Assembly (NCBI GenBank): GCA_019055375.1
Contig: JAHQIW010006277.1
Location: forward strand, 208,627-272,626
Direction of reading: 5' to 3'
DNA: 64,000 nucleotides
DNA from: Parelaphostrongylus tenuis
Lineage: Eukaryota; Nematoda; Chromadorea; Rhabditida; Metastrongylidae
Position numbers and translations under genes: made by a program. Below, piece after piece: positions 1-11,599 of the stretch. Each line of letters starts with the position of its first letter. The stretch's first letter is position 1. The notes below the pieces were generated by a model. It made no database searches and was not told the DNA's origin. It saw nothing but the letters and a program-made list of their open reading frames with translations.

Positions 1-92
1 AGTTGATTGATCTTATGCTACTTTCTTGATTTCCATTAGCAGCAAAATTTCCTATTGCTTTTCCTTTCTACTAATTCTATCTTACATAACAG

Positions 93-3000
93 GTTACGGG
101 TCATTCTCTGGGAGGAGCGTTAGCCTCACTGACTGCTTCGTATATAATAGCCACGAATCTGACGTTGGCAGACAGTGTACGGCTGGTTACATTTGGTCAG
201 CCACGAATTGGTGACGAGGAATTCGCATTTGCTCACGATGATCAGGTGAGACTGCACTATTGTACAACTTTGCATCCAGCGAGAAGCTTGAGGAATGCAA
301 GGAAATGACAGGAAGCTTTGCAAACGCGCACTTGAACATGAATACATATATACATACATACACACGCATTCATACGCATACATACACCTACGCACACATA
401 CGTATATACTGGGTTGTTTCACATTATTTCCGCATTATTTTTTGATTTAGTCTCTTTCTATTTCAAATAGAAAAAATACTGCAGTTTGTTGGAGAATGTT
501 CCAGTTTCTTAAACCAGGGCACAGCGTGAAGCGAGTGAATTTACTGAAAATCAAAATGTAGGATCAGTGTCAGTGCCAGTTTACTCGATTAAAATCTCGG
601 CGTTGATCAATCCCTGAGGGATACGCCATGCATTCATGTTCAATTTCTAACTTCGTTTGAGGTGATTGAATGCATATCTGGCCTTTACACTGACTCGCGG
701 TGGCCTCCCGCTGAACCGAGTAAATGCTGTTTATCCTCCCAGACAAGTACTAGACCATTCTGGTACCAAATTACCGACCCCCGGATGGATGGATGGCTTG
801 GTGAGCCATGTGCGCGAGATCGAACCATTGACCTTGTGCGCGACGCAGACCACTTCTAACCACTGCGCCACATCCGCTCCTGCTTATGTTTACTCGATTA
901 CCCTTTGCAAATATAAGATTGGAGAAGTGTAAGGGAGGCGACCGAAAAGACTAACACTGCGTCTGGGTCAGGCACTGCTACTGATAGGACTACAAGCCAC
1001 TGGTTCAAGCGCTTCAACGAAGGCGATACGAGCTGTTAAAAGCAATCTAACTCTAACCGGCTACTCACATTTGACGAAGGGGCTCTGTGCCACGTACTTG
1101 AAGTGCGTCCGGAAGCTGGTAACAGGGATTTGGAACAGATACATGGATACGGACGTAACTCAATCGCTCTCCATCTACATGAAATGGGCTACCGCAAAGT
1201 AATGTACCATCAGACACCTCATGCATTGACCGACCATGACCATGCAGCACTTATTATCTGCGAAAATCTTCTATTGCGATCACACAAGTAGGACTTTCTC
1301 CTGACTGGAAATGAATCCGTGTCTTACCACAGAGCAACACGCCGCGCTTACTTGCGGCCTCTCGGTGAAGATCTGTCAACTCATTCAAAGCCCTAATCCC
1401 ATACTCAGACGATTATGTTCTCGGTTTTCTGGGATTGGCAAGAAATGCTGTCTTAGAAATTGCTCTACAACATTCAGATAATCAGTGCCGACGTCTTTGA
1501 GAAACAACTCCGAAAGCTGGATAAAACAGTGCGAGAGGCCCGTGCGGAACGACTTAGTGTCGCTTTTTTCTAGGGTAACTCCCGAACTCACACTGCAAAG
1601 TCGATTCGCCACATTTTGAAGAAACTGGGCTTGAACACGGATTGCATCCATCGTCATTGAGATAGAAAATGTGGAATACATTCATAAACACATACGAATA
1701 TATATACATATATATATATATATTCTTTCTTGCACTCATATATATCTGGTAATCGCACATTACCATATATATAATAATGATATAATATAATATAATAGAT
1801 GTCTGGTATTCCATTTCTACATTCTATGCGGCGGCTGACCACGATCGATCAATTACCGCTTCGCAGAAGTGCGATTTTTGTCAATCGATTAGAAATCTTT
1901 TCTCCGCTTCGAAAAGAATTACAGATCAAACGTATGACTTGATACTAAAAGATTCTCTCTACACGTTCATGTGTTCATGTGCTTTTCGTCTATCCGGTGA
2001 AATAACAGCTGAATCGCACAGCCGATGTAAAACATAATTTTATTTTGAATTTACAGCGTTATGAAAGGGTTTCTCAAATACTGGCCACTTATTGCGTTAG
2101 CACAGATCTCCCTCATTGAGGGATCCTTCCCGATTAGTCGCGAAAGCATGTGGCGCGTTTCCAAGTGGTGAGCAGGGGAATAAACGCGAATTGAAAGCGA
2201 CCGTGTGCTTCCCAGAGACTAAGGTTGATTCAGGGGATGAGCCCCTGCTTCTGCAGCGCTGATTTGACAAAACCCTATTTTCACGAGTCAAGTCGGCCAA
2301 AAGCCTGCAATCAAGCGGCTGGGAAGTACATGGGAGGCGGTTAGGAGTCGCCTCCAACAAATAAACCGCTCCCGCTCTTCCGAGAAAGACTGGCTAGCGA
2401 TTTGTGAGTACCCAACCCCCACGTTTAGAGCCTGGCAAACTATACGTTGGGTATCAAAATACTAAAAACAGTAACAAATATGAGCCTCATTCCCCTGACC
2501 CCGAAAGAGCCCCTGGTACGGCAGCGCCAGGTAGGACGAGTGTGGAGAGGCTGCTAAATTCTCAGAGCCAAACTAGACTGCCAAGATCGAAACGGACTAA
2601 AATGACGATCTGTACCTACAATGCAAGAACCCCTGCTCCGAATCCGTTGTAGAAGATCTATTGATCCAAGCAAGAAGGATAAGGTACGACTTCATTGGCC
2701 TGGCTGAGACGAGAGGACGCCACCCTTTTCGCGCTGTTTATGACACCGGAAAAGAACTGTTTATTGGAACATGCGAAGAAGAGTCGGCGGCATTGGCGAC
2801 CTCGTCAGATCGAATTTGACCGTTAGCATCGTTTTTTTTTGAACAACTAACAATCCGTATTGGGCGACGACGGTTGAAACGATGTGGTTCCATGCCGGCT
2901 TTGACCATCTTCGTTGCATACGCACCAACGTAAAGCTATGACGAAGGCAATGTCGAAGCATTCTATATGGACCTCGAAAATTCTTCAGAGAAGATCATAC

Positions 3001-5114
3001 ATTCTTCAGGCCATTATCGGAGATCTCAACGCGAAAATGAGACCTAGCAGAACGTCTGAAGTACCTCACATTGGGACCCATGGACTAAATTGGAATGAAC
3101 AGGATGAGAGGCTGTCTGAGTCTATCATGACAAACCAAACCATCCATTCTAACTCACAATTCCGAAAGCCTCACCCACAGCGATGGACGTGGGAATCATT
3201 CAATGGAGACTACCATAACGAAAGACCACATCTTAGTAAATTGAAGGTTTTGCCTGACTAATATCGTTGTTGTTCCTAGGTTTTACACGGAATCAGACCA
3301 TTGTCTCCTTCGCGCAGCATTCCGTTTTTCGCGAAAAGGAGAGAAAGAGGCTAAATTTAAACAGCGAAGTCCCAGAACTACCATGAACTGGGACTATCTA
3401 GGTCGTGAAATCGGCATGATGAGCGACCTAGCTCCAGAGTTGAGTAGAAGGAAACGAACGGCTTGGAGAACTTTTAAGGACATCGAGTATGTAGAGAAGA
3501 GGACAAAAAACACCCGTCTTCGTGCCCACGTTTTCGACTCGACAATTATCTCTGCCCTAACGCATGCAGCAGAAACCTGGTCGCTACGTAAGCAGGATGA
3601 AAGATCATTTGGCGTTATTGAACGCGCAGACGAAAGGTCGATGCTAGGAGTATCCCGTATCTCGCAAATGAAAGAAAGGATCCGAAGTTCTGACCTACGA
3701 CAACGATCGAAAATTGGAGACGACGTTTTACAAGGCAGGATATCGAAATTAAGGTGTGCCAGACACGTGACGTGCTTTAACGACAACCGACGGACGAAAG
3801 CCGTTACCGACTGGATTCCTCGGGTTTTCGAGCTCTCTACAGGAAAACCACCGACCCCTTGGTCCGATTTCTTAACGAAGGTATAGAAGAAAGATATGAT
3901 GCCCAGCGAATCCCTAGAGCGATGTGGACCCACTGGGTTACTCTTGCACGCGATAAGGAAAAATGGAAGCGTTGCTGGCATCCGCTCGAGTCGCTCGACG
4001 ATCAACGAGGCGACAGGTGATACAGGTGACATTGTGTTAACGGGATTTAAGCTTTCGAACGATCACTAATACCTATGAAAAGTTAGTTTCCTGAAAACGA
4101 AATCGATTTTCGTTTGTCGCCTTATAATGGACAACAACAGAAATGTATTTATATACACGTCTAAGAAACACAAAATGTTTGAAATTAATAGAATTGATGG
4201 CCAGAAACATTTTTACTCATAATGGTTGCATAGTGGATTGCGTGGAATGCCTCGTTCTCATGTTCTTGAGTGTCGAATGACGGTTTACAATGCCTAATTT
4301 ATTCCTTAGGCGAACACTTCTCAGCTGATCAACAGCGTGACAATTTTATCCAAAAAACTGCTTAATAAAGAACTAGTACCAAGACGATTTGTATCCGATT
4401 CCTGTTTAAGACGTAAGAAGGTTCCTACACGATTTCCGAGACTTTGTGAAAAGAAATTGTTATCTGAGTCCTTATTCGTGAGAAAGTGACATCCAAATGA
4501 TCCGACTCTGCGTTAAATTGTTGAAAGACTCCCTCGTTGAATCTTACACTTTGTTACAATTTAACAGTAGATATGTACTGTCTACTAAGAACATGGTGTA
4601 AAGTATAAAAATCCTTCCTATTACTCTTCAACTTCAGATCGCAAATTCGTTTCGCATTACACACTGGAGAGACATTGTGCCACATTTACCTCCTAAAGAT
4701 TTTGAAAACTACTATCAGCACAAATTTGAGGTCAGACCATTCATTTAATCTCTGCTATACAAATATGTTTCCGAATAAGGGTAAAATTCAAATCATCGTG
4801 TATCTCATTCTCTATGACGAATTCGGACGGTGCAGTCCAAGTCCTATTCACAAAGACATTTATCCGTTTATCTCATAATTATTTAGGTGTTCTATTACAG
4901 CAATATGGAAGAAGGTGCTCCTTTCAAAATTTGTATTGGTAAGATAATGTCTAGACGTAGACTACGCAAAAGAATACACTCTATCTTCGTTCTTTTTCTA
5001 GCCGACGAAGACAACCGGTGCAGTAACGGTCTGGCAATCACCGTATCGCTTCTTAATCATCATATCTATTTTGGTGTTCCAGTCCCTAACTACGGTATCC
5101 GTGGTTGCCAGTAG
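93..5114 (+). CDS. Class 3 lipase lip-A (Lipase_3 fold), 3' half, 5' truncated by window start
   Basis: Exons read by eye: 93-245, 4638-4730, 4887-4938 and 5002-5114 (stop TAG). Each is bounded by AG and GT and the phases join correctly. Exon 93-245 encodes the nucleophile elbow GHSLGG, followed by VRLVTFGQPRIGDEEFAFAH. Exon 4638-4730 encodes THWRDIVPHLPP, whose Asp fits the catalytic Asp of Lipase_3. The last exon has the CSNG cysteine and a His in NHHIYFG that fits the catalytic His. The triad therefore looks intact. Exon lengths 153 and 113 equal those of the matching lip-B exons, so the missing part should be five upstream exons. By family it is probably a secreted triacylglycerol or phospholipid hydrolase. 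The 4.4 kb intron 246-4637 carries a SINE, a mariner relic and an RTE relic. An AATAAA lies 30 bases after the stop. Substrate is unknown. Confidence 0.88.
336..405. repeat. Low-complexity (ACAT/GCAT)n stretch
   Basis: Degenerate alternating catacata/cgcata repeat inside the lip-A intron. It gives spurious ORFs rich in Tyr, His and Thr on both strands. Confidence 0.7.
598..885 (-). mobile_element. SINE family A, tRNA-like head, minus strand
   Basis: Read on the minus strand, the head GTGGCGCAGTGGTTAGAAG and the later GGTTCGATCTC look like tRNA-type A and B boxes of an internal Pol III promoter. The rest of the unit recurs almost entirely at 41855-42135 in the same orientation, including the blocks around ggtggcctcccgctgaaccg and tgattgaatgcatatctgg. 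Partial copies occur at 40735-40850 and 62222-62340. No coding capacity. The tRNA of origin was not determined. Confidence 0.7.
925..1650 (+). mobile_element. Mariner-type transposase relic M1
   Basis: A frameshifted reading gives SHWFKRFNEGDTSC (end of the N-terminal domain), then LEVRPEAGNRDLEQ, IALHLHEMGYRK and LIICENLLLR. These are typical of mariner transposases with the helix-turn-helix region followed by the ICESLL block. A degraded catalytic part (ADVFEKQLRKLDKTVREARAE) follows. Frames break several times and no intact DDD triad is readable, so it is inactive. Two more relics of the same subfamily, on the same strand, lie at 38960-39755 and 60520-61275. Terminal inverted repeats were not identified. 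Confidence 0.75.
1690..1800. repeat. (TA)n-rich low-complexity stretch
   Basis: Long runs of tatata and ataatata just after mariner relic M1. No gene content. Confidence 0.7.
1885..2075 (+). repeat. Dispersed repeat D1, copy 1
   Basis: Shares with 9300-9490 the ordered blocks ttttctccgctt, ttctctacacgttcatgtg, gcttttcg and acataattttattttg, ending near the words ttatgaa. Shorter matches occur at 17376-17430 and 21300-21400. This is a non-coding dispersed element whose ends are not defined. Confidence 0.55.
2110..4035 (+). mobile_element. RTE-clade LINE, copy 1, internally deleted
   Basis: The 5' region (from about 2125) matches the copy at 31985 and leads to MTICTYNART, the start of the RTE endonuclease. 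EN pieces follow with GDLNAK and THGLNWNEQDERLSE. The ORF at 3383-3886 fuses NWD, from just after the EN domain, directly to YLGREI, from just after the RT domain. The whole RT core is therefore missing. The C-terminal region (LRQRSKI, VTDWIP, WSDFLTKV) continues in another frame to the end near RGDR at 4018. By comparison with the 31985 copy about 1.4 kb is lost. It is inactive and sits in the lip-A intron. Confidence 0.85.
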
Positions 5115-5143
5115 ATAAAATGTACATCAAATTTATACCTGAT

Positions 5144-5149
5144 AATAAA
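5144..5149 (+). promoter_or_regulatory. Polyadenylation signal AATAAA of lip-A
   Basis: Canonical AATAAA 30 bases after the TAG stop at 5112-5114. Confidence 0.6.
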
Positions 5150-5399
5150 TGTTGACCATATGATTAGTATTTTGCGGAAAAACGAAAGTGAAATCTCGAT
5201 AAAAGCCTAAAATTAAGGTTGAATGCATTGGCAGGTTTCTTTGAACACTTCCGACAGAATTTTTACCATTCCTCAAAATGGAAGCGTATTCGTTCGTGAT
5301 CATATTGCCCTAGTGAAAAGGATTTATTACGTTAGGAAGAAAGTTTTGGAGCACTTGTAAAAATTCAAGTATTCATGCATTAATTTCAAACAAAAACAG

Positions 5400-5845
5400 T
5401 AATAAATATTCTTTAATATAAAGGCCATCATTTTCTACAACGTTCTGCCATTGGTCCACCAAGTTTCGGATCTGATTAAAGTCAATCATTCCTTTGCTTT
5501 CGAATCAAAGAACTTTTGACATGCTTCTTCAACTTGATTGAATGATTCAAATCGACGACCCTTCAAGAAGTGTTGCATTGATCGGAAAACGCCAAAGTCC
5601 CATGGAGCGCAATCTGGACTGTAGACAGGATGCGGCAGAACCTCGACTCCGTCCATGAACTTCTTTTTAGCAGGGTAAGGTCTGGGTCTGGCATGGCCTT
5701 GCTGCATCAAATCGCGCTTTCGGTTGTTAAGTGCCGCTACTTCTCCTTACTCCCTGAGCAAAGTGAAGATAGAGACGAATATTCTTAGGCCTTCAGTAGG
5801 AATATCCCGCATAAAAACCTGTAATGTTCCCATGATATGCATGGG
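5400..5845 (-). mobile_element. Mariner-type transposase C-terminal relic
   Basis: The minus-strand ORF 5486-5710 reads LMQQGHARPRPYPAKKKF, VEVLPHPVYSPDCAPWD and FRSMQHFLKGRRFESF. These match the mariner signatures LLQDNARPH and HPxYSPDLAPSDYHLFRSM. The third catalytic Asp position is APWD where mariners have APSD. Weaker matches extend the relic to about 5845 (LNNRKRD). The N-terminal half is absent. It differs in sequence from the M1/M2/M3 relics, so it is a separate subfamily. Confidence 0.78.
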
Positions 5846-5849
5846 AGTT

Positions 5850-7850
5850 TTCTGATGCTTATCATAGTGGTCCAGAACATTCTCTCCAACCTAATACCAA
5901 CTGTTCATCACATTTCCAATGTTCAACCACGTATCACTCATCTTGACCGGCATAATTTTGTGACTCAACAAAACAACCTCGGTTTTTGAAGTTGAATGTT
6001 TAGCAAATCCATAGAGAACGGAGCAACTTTGCAACTCAACTGGATGCTTTGTCTCATTATGTTTCATCTTACATATAATACTTCTTTCTTTGTAAGACTA
6101 CTAACCCAGCAGAATTCATAGCCTTTGAGTTCAGCATTGCTTATCATTAAAAGTTGACTTCATTTCTATCCAATGAAACCTCGAAGATCGGCTAGATGAG
6201 CGAACTGTCCTTAAAATTGCTCTTAGTTTAGTGTTGCACTGGAAGACAAAGCGAGGGCTTCGATGGTCACTAAAAGATAGTGGTTAATGATGGGTTCAAG
6301 GCCACCTCAGAATCCTCACATCTCAACACTCTTTCAATATATTTCACATTGTACAACGCTGTTAAAAGAGAACTAGTCACAAAACAAAATCAAAATAGTT
6401 TAACATGCACTTCAATATTCTCTGCAGTTTGCACTGAATTCACTTGCTCATGCTATTTTAGGCTCAGAGGTTAAAGAGAAAGTGATCTATAGATTGATGC
6501 AGGTAAATCTGAAACTTGGCATAGTTGGGCCTCTTAACTACACTTCAAATAACCTACAGGAATCCTTATTTTACCTCTCTTATAACAATGCTATAGTGCA
6601 TGCTATGATTTTATATCCAAGGATGCTGAACATTTGCAAAACATTCAACCCCAAACGATAGTGGGACTCACGTCTCACCTGTACTAGAGGAGAATGTCTT
6701 GTACAGCACTTAGCATCATTACATATACATGTTAGATGCCTCCATAAAAAAGCAGAGTTAGTTTACAATTAACTAATTTTTGGAGCTAAATCGTAATTCA
6801 AGTTGAATACTCGACTCAAATGGCAATTCACGTATTATCCGGAGATAATCCTTCATTAAGTGTGATTCATTAAGTGTGATTGGTGCACAAGGAACGATTT
6901 CTTTTTCTCATGCATATTTTGTTTTCTAGAATCAGTTCAAAATCAGTCCATCTAGAGCATCTTTCTAGATCGAGTTGTCCAGATGGTTACGAGAAATTCT
7001 TCTCTTATGTTGCTTAGAGCAGCTTTCTATAACTATCCTCTGATATGCTGGTGAAAAAAAAGAGTGATGCTGTTGGTGATCAACATAAGTCGTTGGATAG
7101 AGCGTGAGGTACACCTGGCAGCAAAGAGGTGATACTCCTCACGAATCACTCTTCTTAACAAGGCAATAGTGATAGTGTAAAGTTTAGTTGACTCGAACGC
7201 CTTCTCAAAACTGTGGAGATTAGATAAACTTGGTTTGGTGCGAATGTAATGATTTCGATTATGGTTTGGTTCAAAACTTACGTCGAATTATTTTTGAAAC
7301 CCCATTTTCTCCCTTTTTCGTGCCGTTTTACAGAGTTTCTTCAGGCATCATGAGGATAACTTGAGAAGCTGGTGGAAGAAAAACAGGGGCATATTGAGAA
7401 GAGTGAATTGGATTCGATTCCGTCGGATTTCTGCACATGTCTTCACTGACTTAGAAGTGATGTAACTACAAGACTACATCGCTAGAATGATTGAATAATT
7501 GACTCAAATGAGTCCAGCTTCAAAGGAGACAAGGGCGCCAAACCATTGTCAGATGGAAATTATTGTCGACCCTGCTTTAGCTTAACAGTGGACTGGAAAT
7601 TTATGCTGAAATTGTGCGAAAGTGTGTTTAAAACGGTATGAAGACAGATGTCAGTGACACCATCTGGATCATTACTATTTAACAACGGGTGCTAAAACGT
7701 TAGACGCGACAAATGAAAAACCGACCTCATTCGCTGGATAGGAACTTTTCATAGGAGTGTTAGTGATCATTTGAAGGTTTGAATCTTTGGCTAGAGCTCC
7801 ACATGATCGGCTTTCGAAAACTTCCTCTCGTAACGCTGTAAAATTCAAAT
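5850..7850. other. Intergenic, nothing recognised
   Basis: No ORF above about 65 codons, no protein family, tRNA or clear repeat seen. AT-rich spacer between lip-A and lip-B. Confidence 0.5.
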
Positions 7851-7919
7851 TAAAATCAAGTCTAACACAACCACGAGTTTTTTCTTATCTCGTTTATATT
7901 TCGCTGAAGAGCACTTCTT

Positions 7920-8560
7920 CTTTAGAATGTTAGTACTCAATCGATAATACAAGTTTCGAAGAAGTCAAGAATGTCTCTGCTTTTTGGAAAAAGCTCTTTT
8001 AATAGCGCTGTGGGCGAAGGAAAAGATTTGTGCTTAACACCTTACAGGACAGACCTTTTTTTTGGACTACTAGTAATCGCTTGATAGCGCAAGTTTCAAT
8101 GATTTGATTCCAATGATGTGTTTATTTTGAAAGAACATCGTAAGCAGTAAAAATAAGGTCGAGCTTTATATTTCCGGCGACCATGTTTATCGGCCAATCC
8201 ATGGGATCAGGGGAAGGAGGAGGGGCGGGACCAATTAATTGATACCCAGGCCGTTGGATTGTGGAGCACAACTTGAAATTAGACTGGGGATTTTTCCTCT
8301 GCTTCTAAAAGAACTTCAGCTAAGGCGAATAAAACGATTTAACCAGATATTACGACAATTTCTCTACCCGGTGATATGAAACGTACTTATGGGTGCCATG
8401 AAAATATGGCCACATGAGGCTCTAGCCATTGATTCAAGCTTTCGGAGGGTTATGAATACTCCTATAAGAATTTCCTGTCCAGCGAATGAGATTGGTTTTT
8501 CATTTGTCGTCGTAACATTTGAGTACCTAACAGTGATATTCTCTCGGGTTTTCCATTGTT
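7920..8560 (+). repeat. Dispersed repeat block shared with the lip-B last intron
   Basis: 7940-8110 matches 21030-21190 (caagtttcgaagaa, tagcgctgt, agatttg, ggactactagtaat/ggactattagtaat). 8430-8560 matches 17460-17600 (atttcctgtccagcgaatg against attcttgtccagcgaatg). The block is non-coding. The two matches in the lip-B intron are 3.5 kb apart but adjacent here, which suggests a composite element broken by insertions. Confidence 0.55.
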
Positions 8561-9186
8561 TTGAAGCACACTATTTAACGTGAGTTTCGTAGGAATCAGA
8601 GACCGAGGAAATGTCGGCGAAAAAACTCTTAAACTATAACAAATTTCTTTTTGCATAGTTGAGATGTTGGAATTCATTTCACATGCTACTCATGAAGGGA
8701 AATTTTTCCTTGTCTAAAAACTTACTGAATTACGCACACTTCTGAATTTAAGCATGATGAAACATGAGACATGGGCATGGGACGAAAAAACTTGAGCGCA
8801 GTTAAAGCCGAAACCGTTCTAAAGCATTTTGTTCGTAAATCTTTAGGTACGTATCTGAACTATTGCCTGCATCATGAAATATCTTTTGCAGAGATATTAT
8901 TGGCCTTATAGGGACGACGTGCATTCCGTGAACTGCACGCTTACTTTCTCAGATTTTTCACCAAACAGAACTTCCCCGTTAGACATTTGAAAGTCACTAG
9001 ATAATCAAACTGAATTCAATTTCGACAATAATAGTACTTTTTTCAATGCATTTTGCATTGTTATGATGTTTTCTATATAACTTAGCTCACCACTCAATTC
9101 TCTAAATTCAATTTATTTGACCTCCTCTAGCGGTAATATGATGTTATAATATTCCCAGTGATTTAGAGTGGTGCGCAAAAACTTCT

Positions 9187-9258
9187 GTGTCAGCTGGAAT
9201 TCGAACCATATTTCACCTTGTCTGGGAGCGCGTGCTGAACCGTTGCACTACCGACGCC
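9187..9258 (-). repeat. tRNA-like Pol III unit, probably pseudo-tRNA or SINE head
   Basis: The minus strand reads GGCGTCGGTAGTGCAACGG, then GGTTCGAATTCC and GCTGACAC. Acceptor-like ends and a B box are present, but the anticodon arm does not fold convincingly. Related units lie at 47767, 61424, 63481 and 63784. Called a tRNA-derived repeat, not a functional tRNA. Confidence 0.5.
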
Positions 9259-9299
9259 AGCTCTGTCACCACTCTTTTTCTACATTACAACGTTACTCA

Positions 9300-9490
9300 A
9301 TTAAAAATTTTTCCTCTGCTTTGAAAAAAACTCCAGATTAAACGCCCGGCACCGATATTAAACAATATTCTCTACACGTTCATGTGCTTTTCGCGCTTTT
9401 AACGAAGTAATTGTTGGATTTTTCAGCCGGTGTATGACATAATTTTATTTTGGATTTAACAGGATTATGAATGAAAAAGTTTCCATCCCG
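9300..9490 (+). repeat. Dispersed repeat D1, copy 2
   Basis: Ordered matches to 1885-2075, including ttctctacacgttcatgtg and cataattttattttgga. No coding content. Confidence 0.55.
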
Positions 9491-10258
9491 CGGATGGTAT
9501 CGAATATTCATTTGCCGCCGTCTATCATATAAGGACCAGAACCTCATAATGTATTGACCAATTACTCTGCAGGATTAGCAATACTAGAGCACCACAATTC
9601 CCTGATTCGATTTATCGCTTTCAGGCTGATAAATCTTTGATATTTGATTTGTTAATAGGTTTTTTTGAAATAATCTTCTTAATGTGACTACTTTGTTGCT
9701 TTCGCACTCTTTAAAGCAGCGATAACATGATTAATTGCAACCATCAAACAAACCTCGCCATGCAGTAACTGCTTTGACATAATTAGTTACAGAAAAGGTT
9801 TTCTATTGTGACCTCGCCTGAACATATTGATAGGTGTTGACTATATCGACGATAAATACGATTTATGGTATAATGTAAAGGACAAAGTTTTTACTCTGCA
9901 ATTAACCTTCAAGAACTCACTACGTATTCTACTTGTTCTTCGCCTCTTAAAGATGATTGAATGCGCACATTTGACCTATGCAATAACTTGTTGAGATTTT
10001 CCGATGCAGAATTCTCGTAGACTTGCTCAGACAAGACGATATTGATTTATACAACCTGGAAAATGCTATGCTAACAAAAAGAAACGGGATCCAATTCATA
10101 ACCATGCGTTTTGTATGATACTTTCGGTCATTGCAGTACAAGCCTTTATTTCTTGAATTTCAGAGGGAAAATATTATAATCAGATCTACCATACATATTT
10201 ATTGCTACAGTAACAACAGAATGGTGTGTGAAGAAAATAAAAGCAATTTAAGATTTAC

Positions 10259-10398
10259 GTCAATTATGTTGTTCGCACCAGTAGCTTGGAGAATGAAGTC
10301 GGTTTTGCCAAGATTGATTGAGCATGAACACGAAATTCTTTTTATTTGCATGAAACCGACGATTCTTCCCATTAAACCACTGACATGGTTCCGACCTC
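10259..10398 (-). CDS. Candidate orphan exon, unknown product
   Basis: Minus-strand segment bounded by TTACTTCAAG acceptor and GTAAAT donor, open for 46 codons. It ends in GKTDFILQATGANNIID. The composition looks protein-like (Cys-Ser-Cys-Ser run, hydrophobic alternation), but I do not recognise the family and no partner exon with matching phase was found nearby. It could be an exon of a minus-strand gene, a relic, or chance. Confidence 0.22.
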
Positions 10399-10880
10399 CT
10401 TGAAGTAAAATATTAATCATTTCAAGGGGTTCATGTTCAAATGATGAGACATCAATCTGACATTTAACAGCCCATATCAGCTACTAACCGGTACTTGTCG
10501 TGTAATTGTTGGTGATAGCTGTCATACAGGGCCAAGTTAATCGTGTTGATGAGTGTTAGTGTAACTTTGAGCTATGGTGAAACAACACAATATTGGTAAC
10601 AAATGCTTTAACCCATGAAGCAGAGAGCTTTCAATAAAAACAGCAGAGTGGACGAAGCAAGAGCCCAGCATTACAACAATCCATCTGATTATAGCATATG
10701 GTAGAAAATAACTTTTACTTCGAATGCTATAAATCTAAAGATTATTTCAAGATCATTCAAGTAACATGTAATTGGAAGAAAATAACTAGATCTTCCTTTC
10801 ATTAAAGTTGATGTTTTTTTCTTCTAAAAGGCTCGACTTTGACGTGATATCTAAAATCGTCCTTACACAGTGAGTTTATT

Positions 10881-11584
10881 CACCTGTATCACCTGTCGTC
10901 CCGTTGATCGTCGAGTGACTCGAGCGGGTACCAGCAACTCTTCCATTTTACCCTATCGCGTGCAAGAGTAGCCCAGTGGGTCCTCCTTGCTCTAGGAATT
11001 CGCTGAGCATCATATCTTTCTTCCATCGCTTTCGTGAAGAAATCGGACCAACGGGTCAGTGGTCTTCCTTTAGAGCGCTTGACATCCCGAGGAATCCAGT
11101 CGGTAACGGCTCTCGTCCATCGGTTGTCGTTGAAGCGCATCACGTGTCCGGCCCACCTTATTTTCGATATCCTGGCGTGTAGAACGGCGTCTCTGATTTT
11201 CGATCGTTGACGTAGGTCGGAAGTTCGGATCCTTTGTCTCATTTGCGAAATACGAGATACTCCTAGCATCGACCTTTCGACTGCGCGTTCGATAACGGCA
11301 AGTGATCTTTCATCCTGCTTACGTGGCGACCAGGTTTCTGCTGCATACGTTAGGGCAGGGATAATTGTCGAGTCGAAAAGGTGGGCACGGAGTCGGATGT
11401 TCTTTGTCCTCTTCACTACATCTTCGATGCTCTTAAACGTTCCCCAAGCCGCTCGTTTCCTCCTGCTCAACTCTGGGGCTAGGTCGTTCATCATGTTGAT
11501 TTCACGACCTAAATAGATGTAACTGGAGCATTCGGAAATTGCCGTTACGAATGCTCCAGTTACATCTATTCTCCTGACCCCGAA
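10881..11584 (-). mobile_element. RTE-clade LINE, copy 3, 5' truncated, with target-site duplication
   Basis: The minus ORF 10889-11671 includes YLGREINMMNDLAPELSRRK, IRLRAHLFDSTIIPALTYAA, LRQRSKIRDAV, KIRWAGHVMRF and RAVTDWIPRD, and ends DDQRDDR. This is the C-terminal part of the RTE polyprotein after the RT domain, and it is still open. Identical 12-mers (agtgagtttatt) at 10869-10880 and 11585-11596 look like the target-site duplication. The 5' end is a patchwork with a 23-bp inverted repeat and a 14-base piece of RTE 5' UTR in opposite orientation. Confidence 0.88.
11512..11570. repeat. Perfect 23-bp inverted repeat, 13-nt loop
   Basis: Arms 11512-11534 and 11548-11570 are exact reverse complements. 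The left arm is RTE sequence in the element's own orientation; the right arm is the same sequence inverted. Confidence 0.9.
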
Positions 11585-11599
11585 AGTGAGTTTATTATG

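Noticed and set aside
3394..4032. Minus-strand ORF of 212 codons
   Set aside because: It is the antisense shadow of the RTE C-terminal coding region of copy 1.
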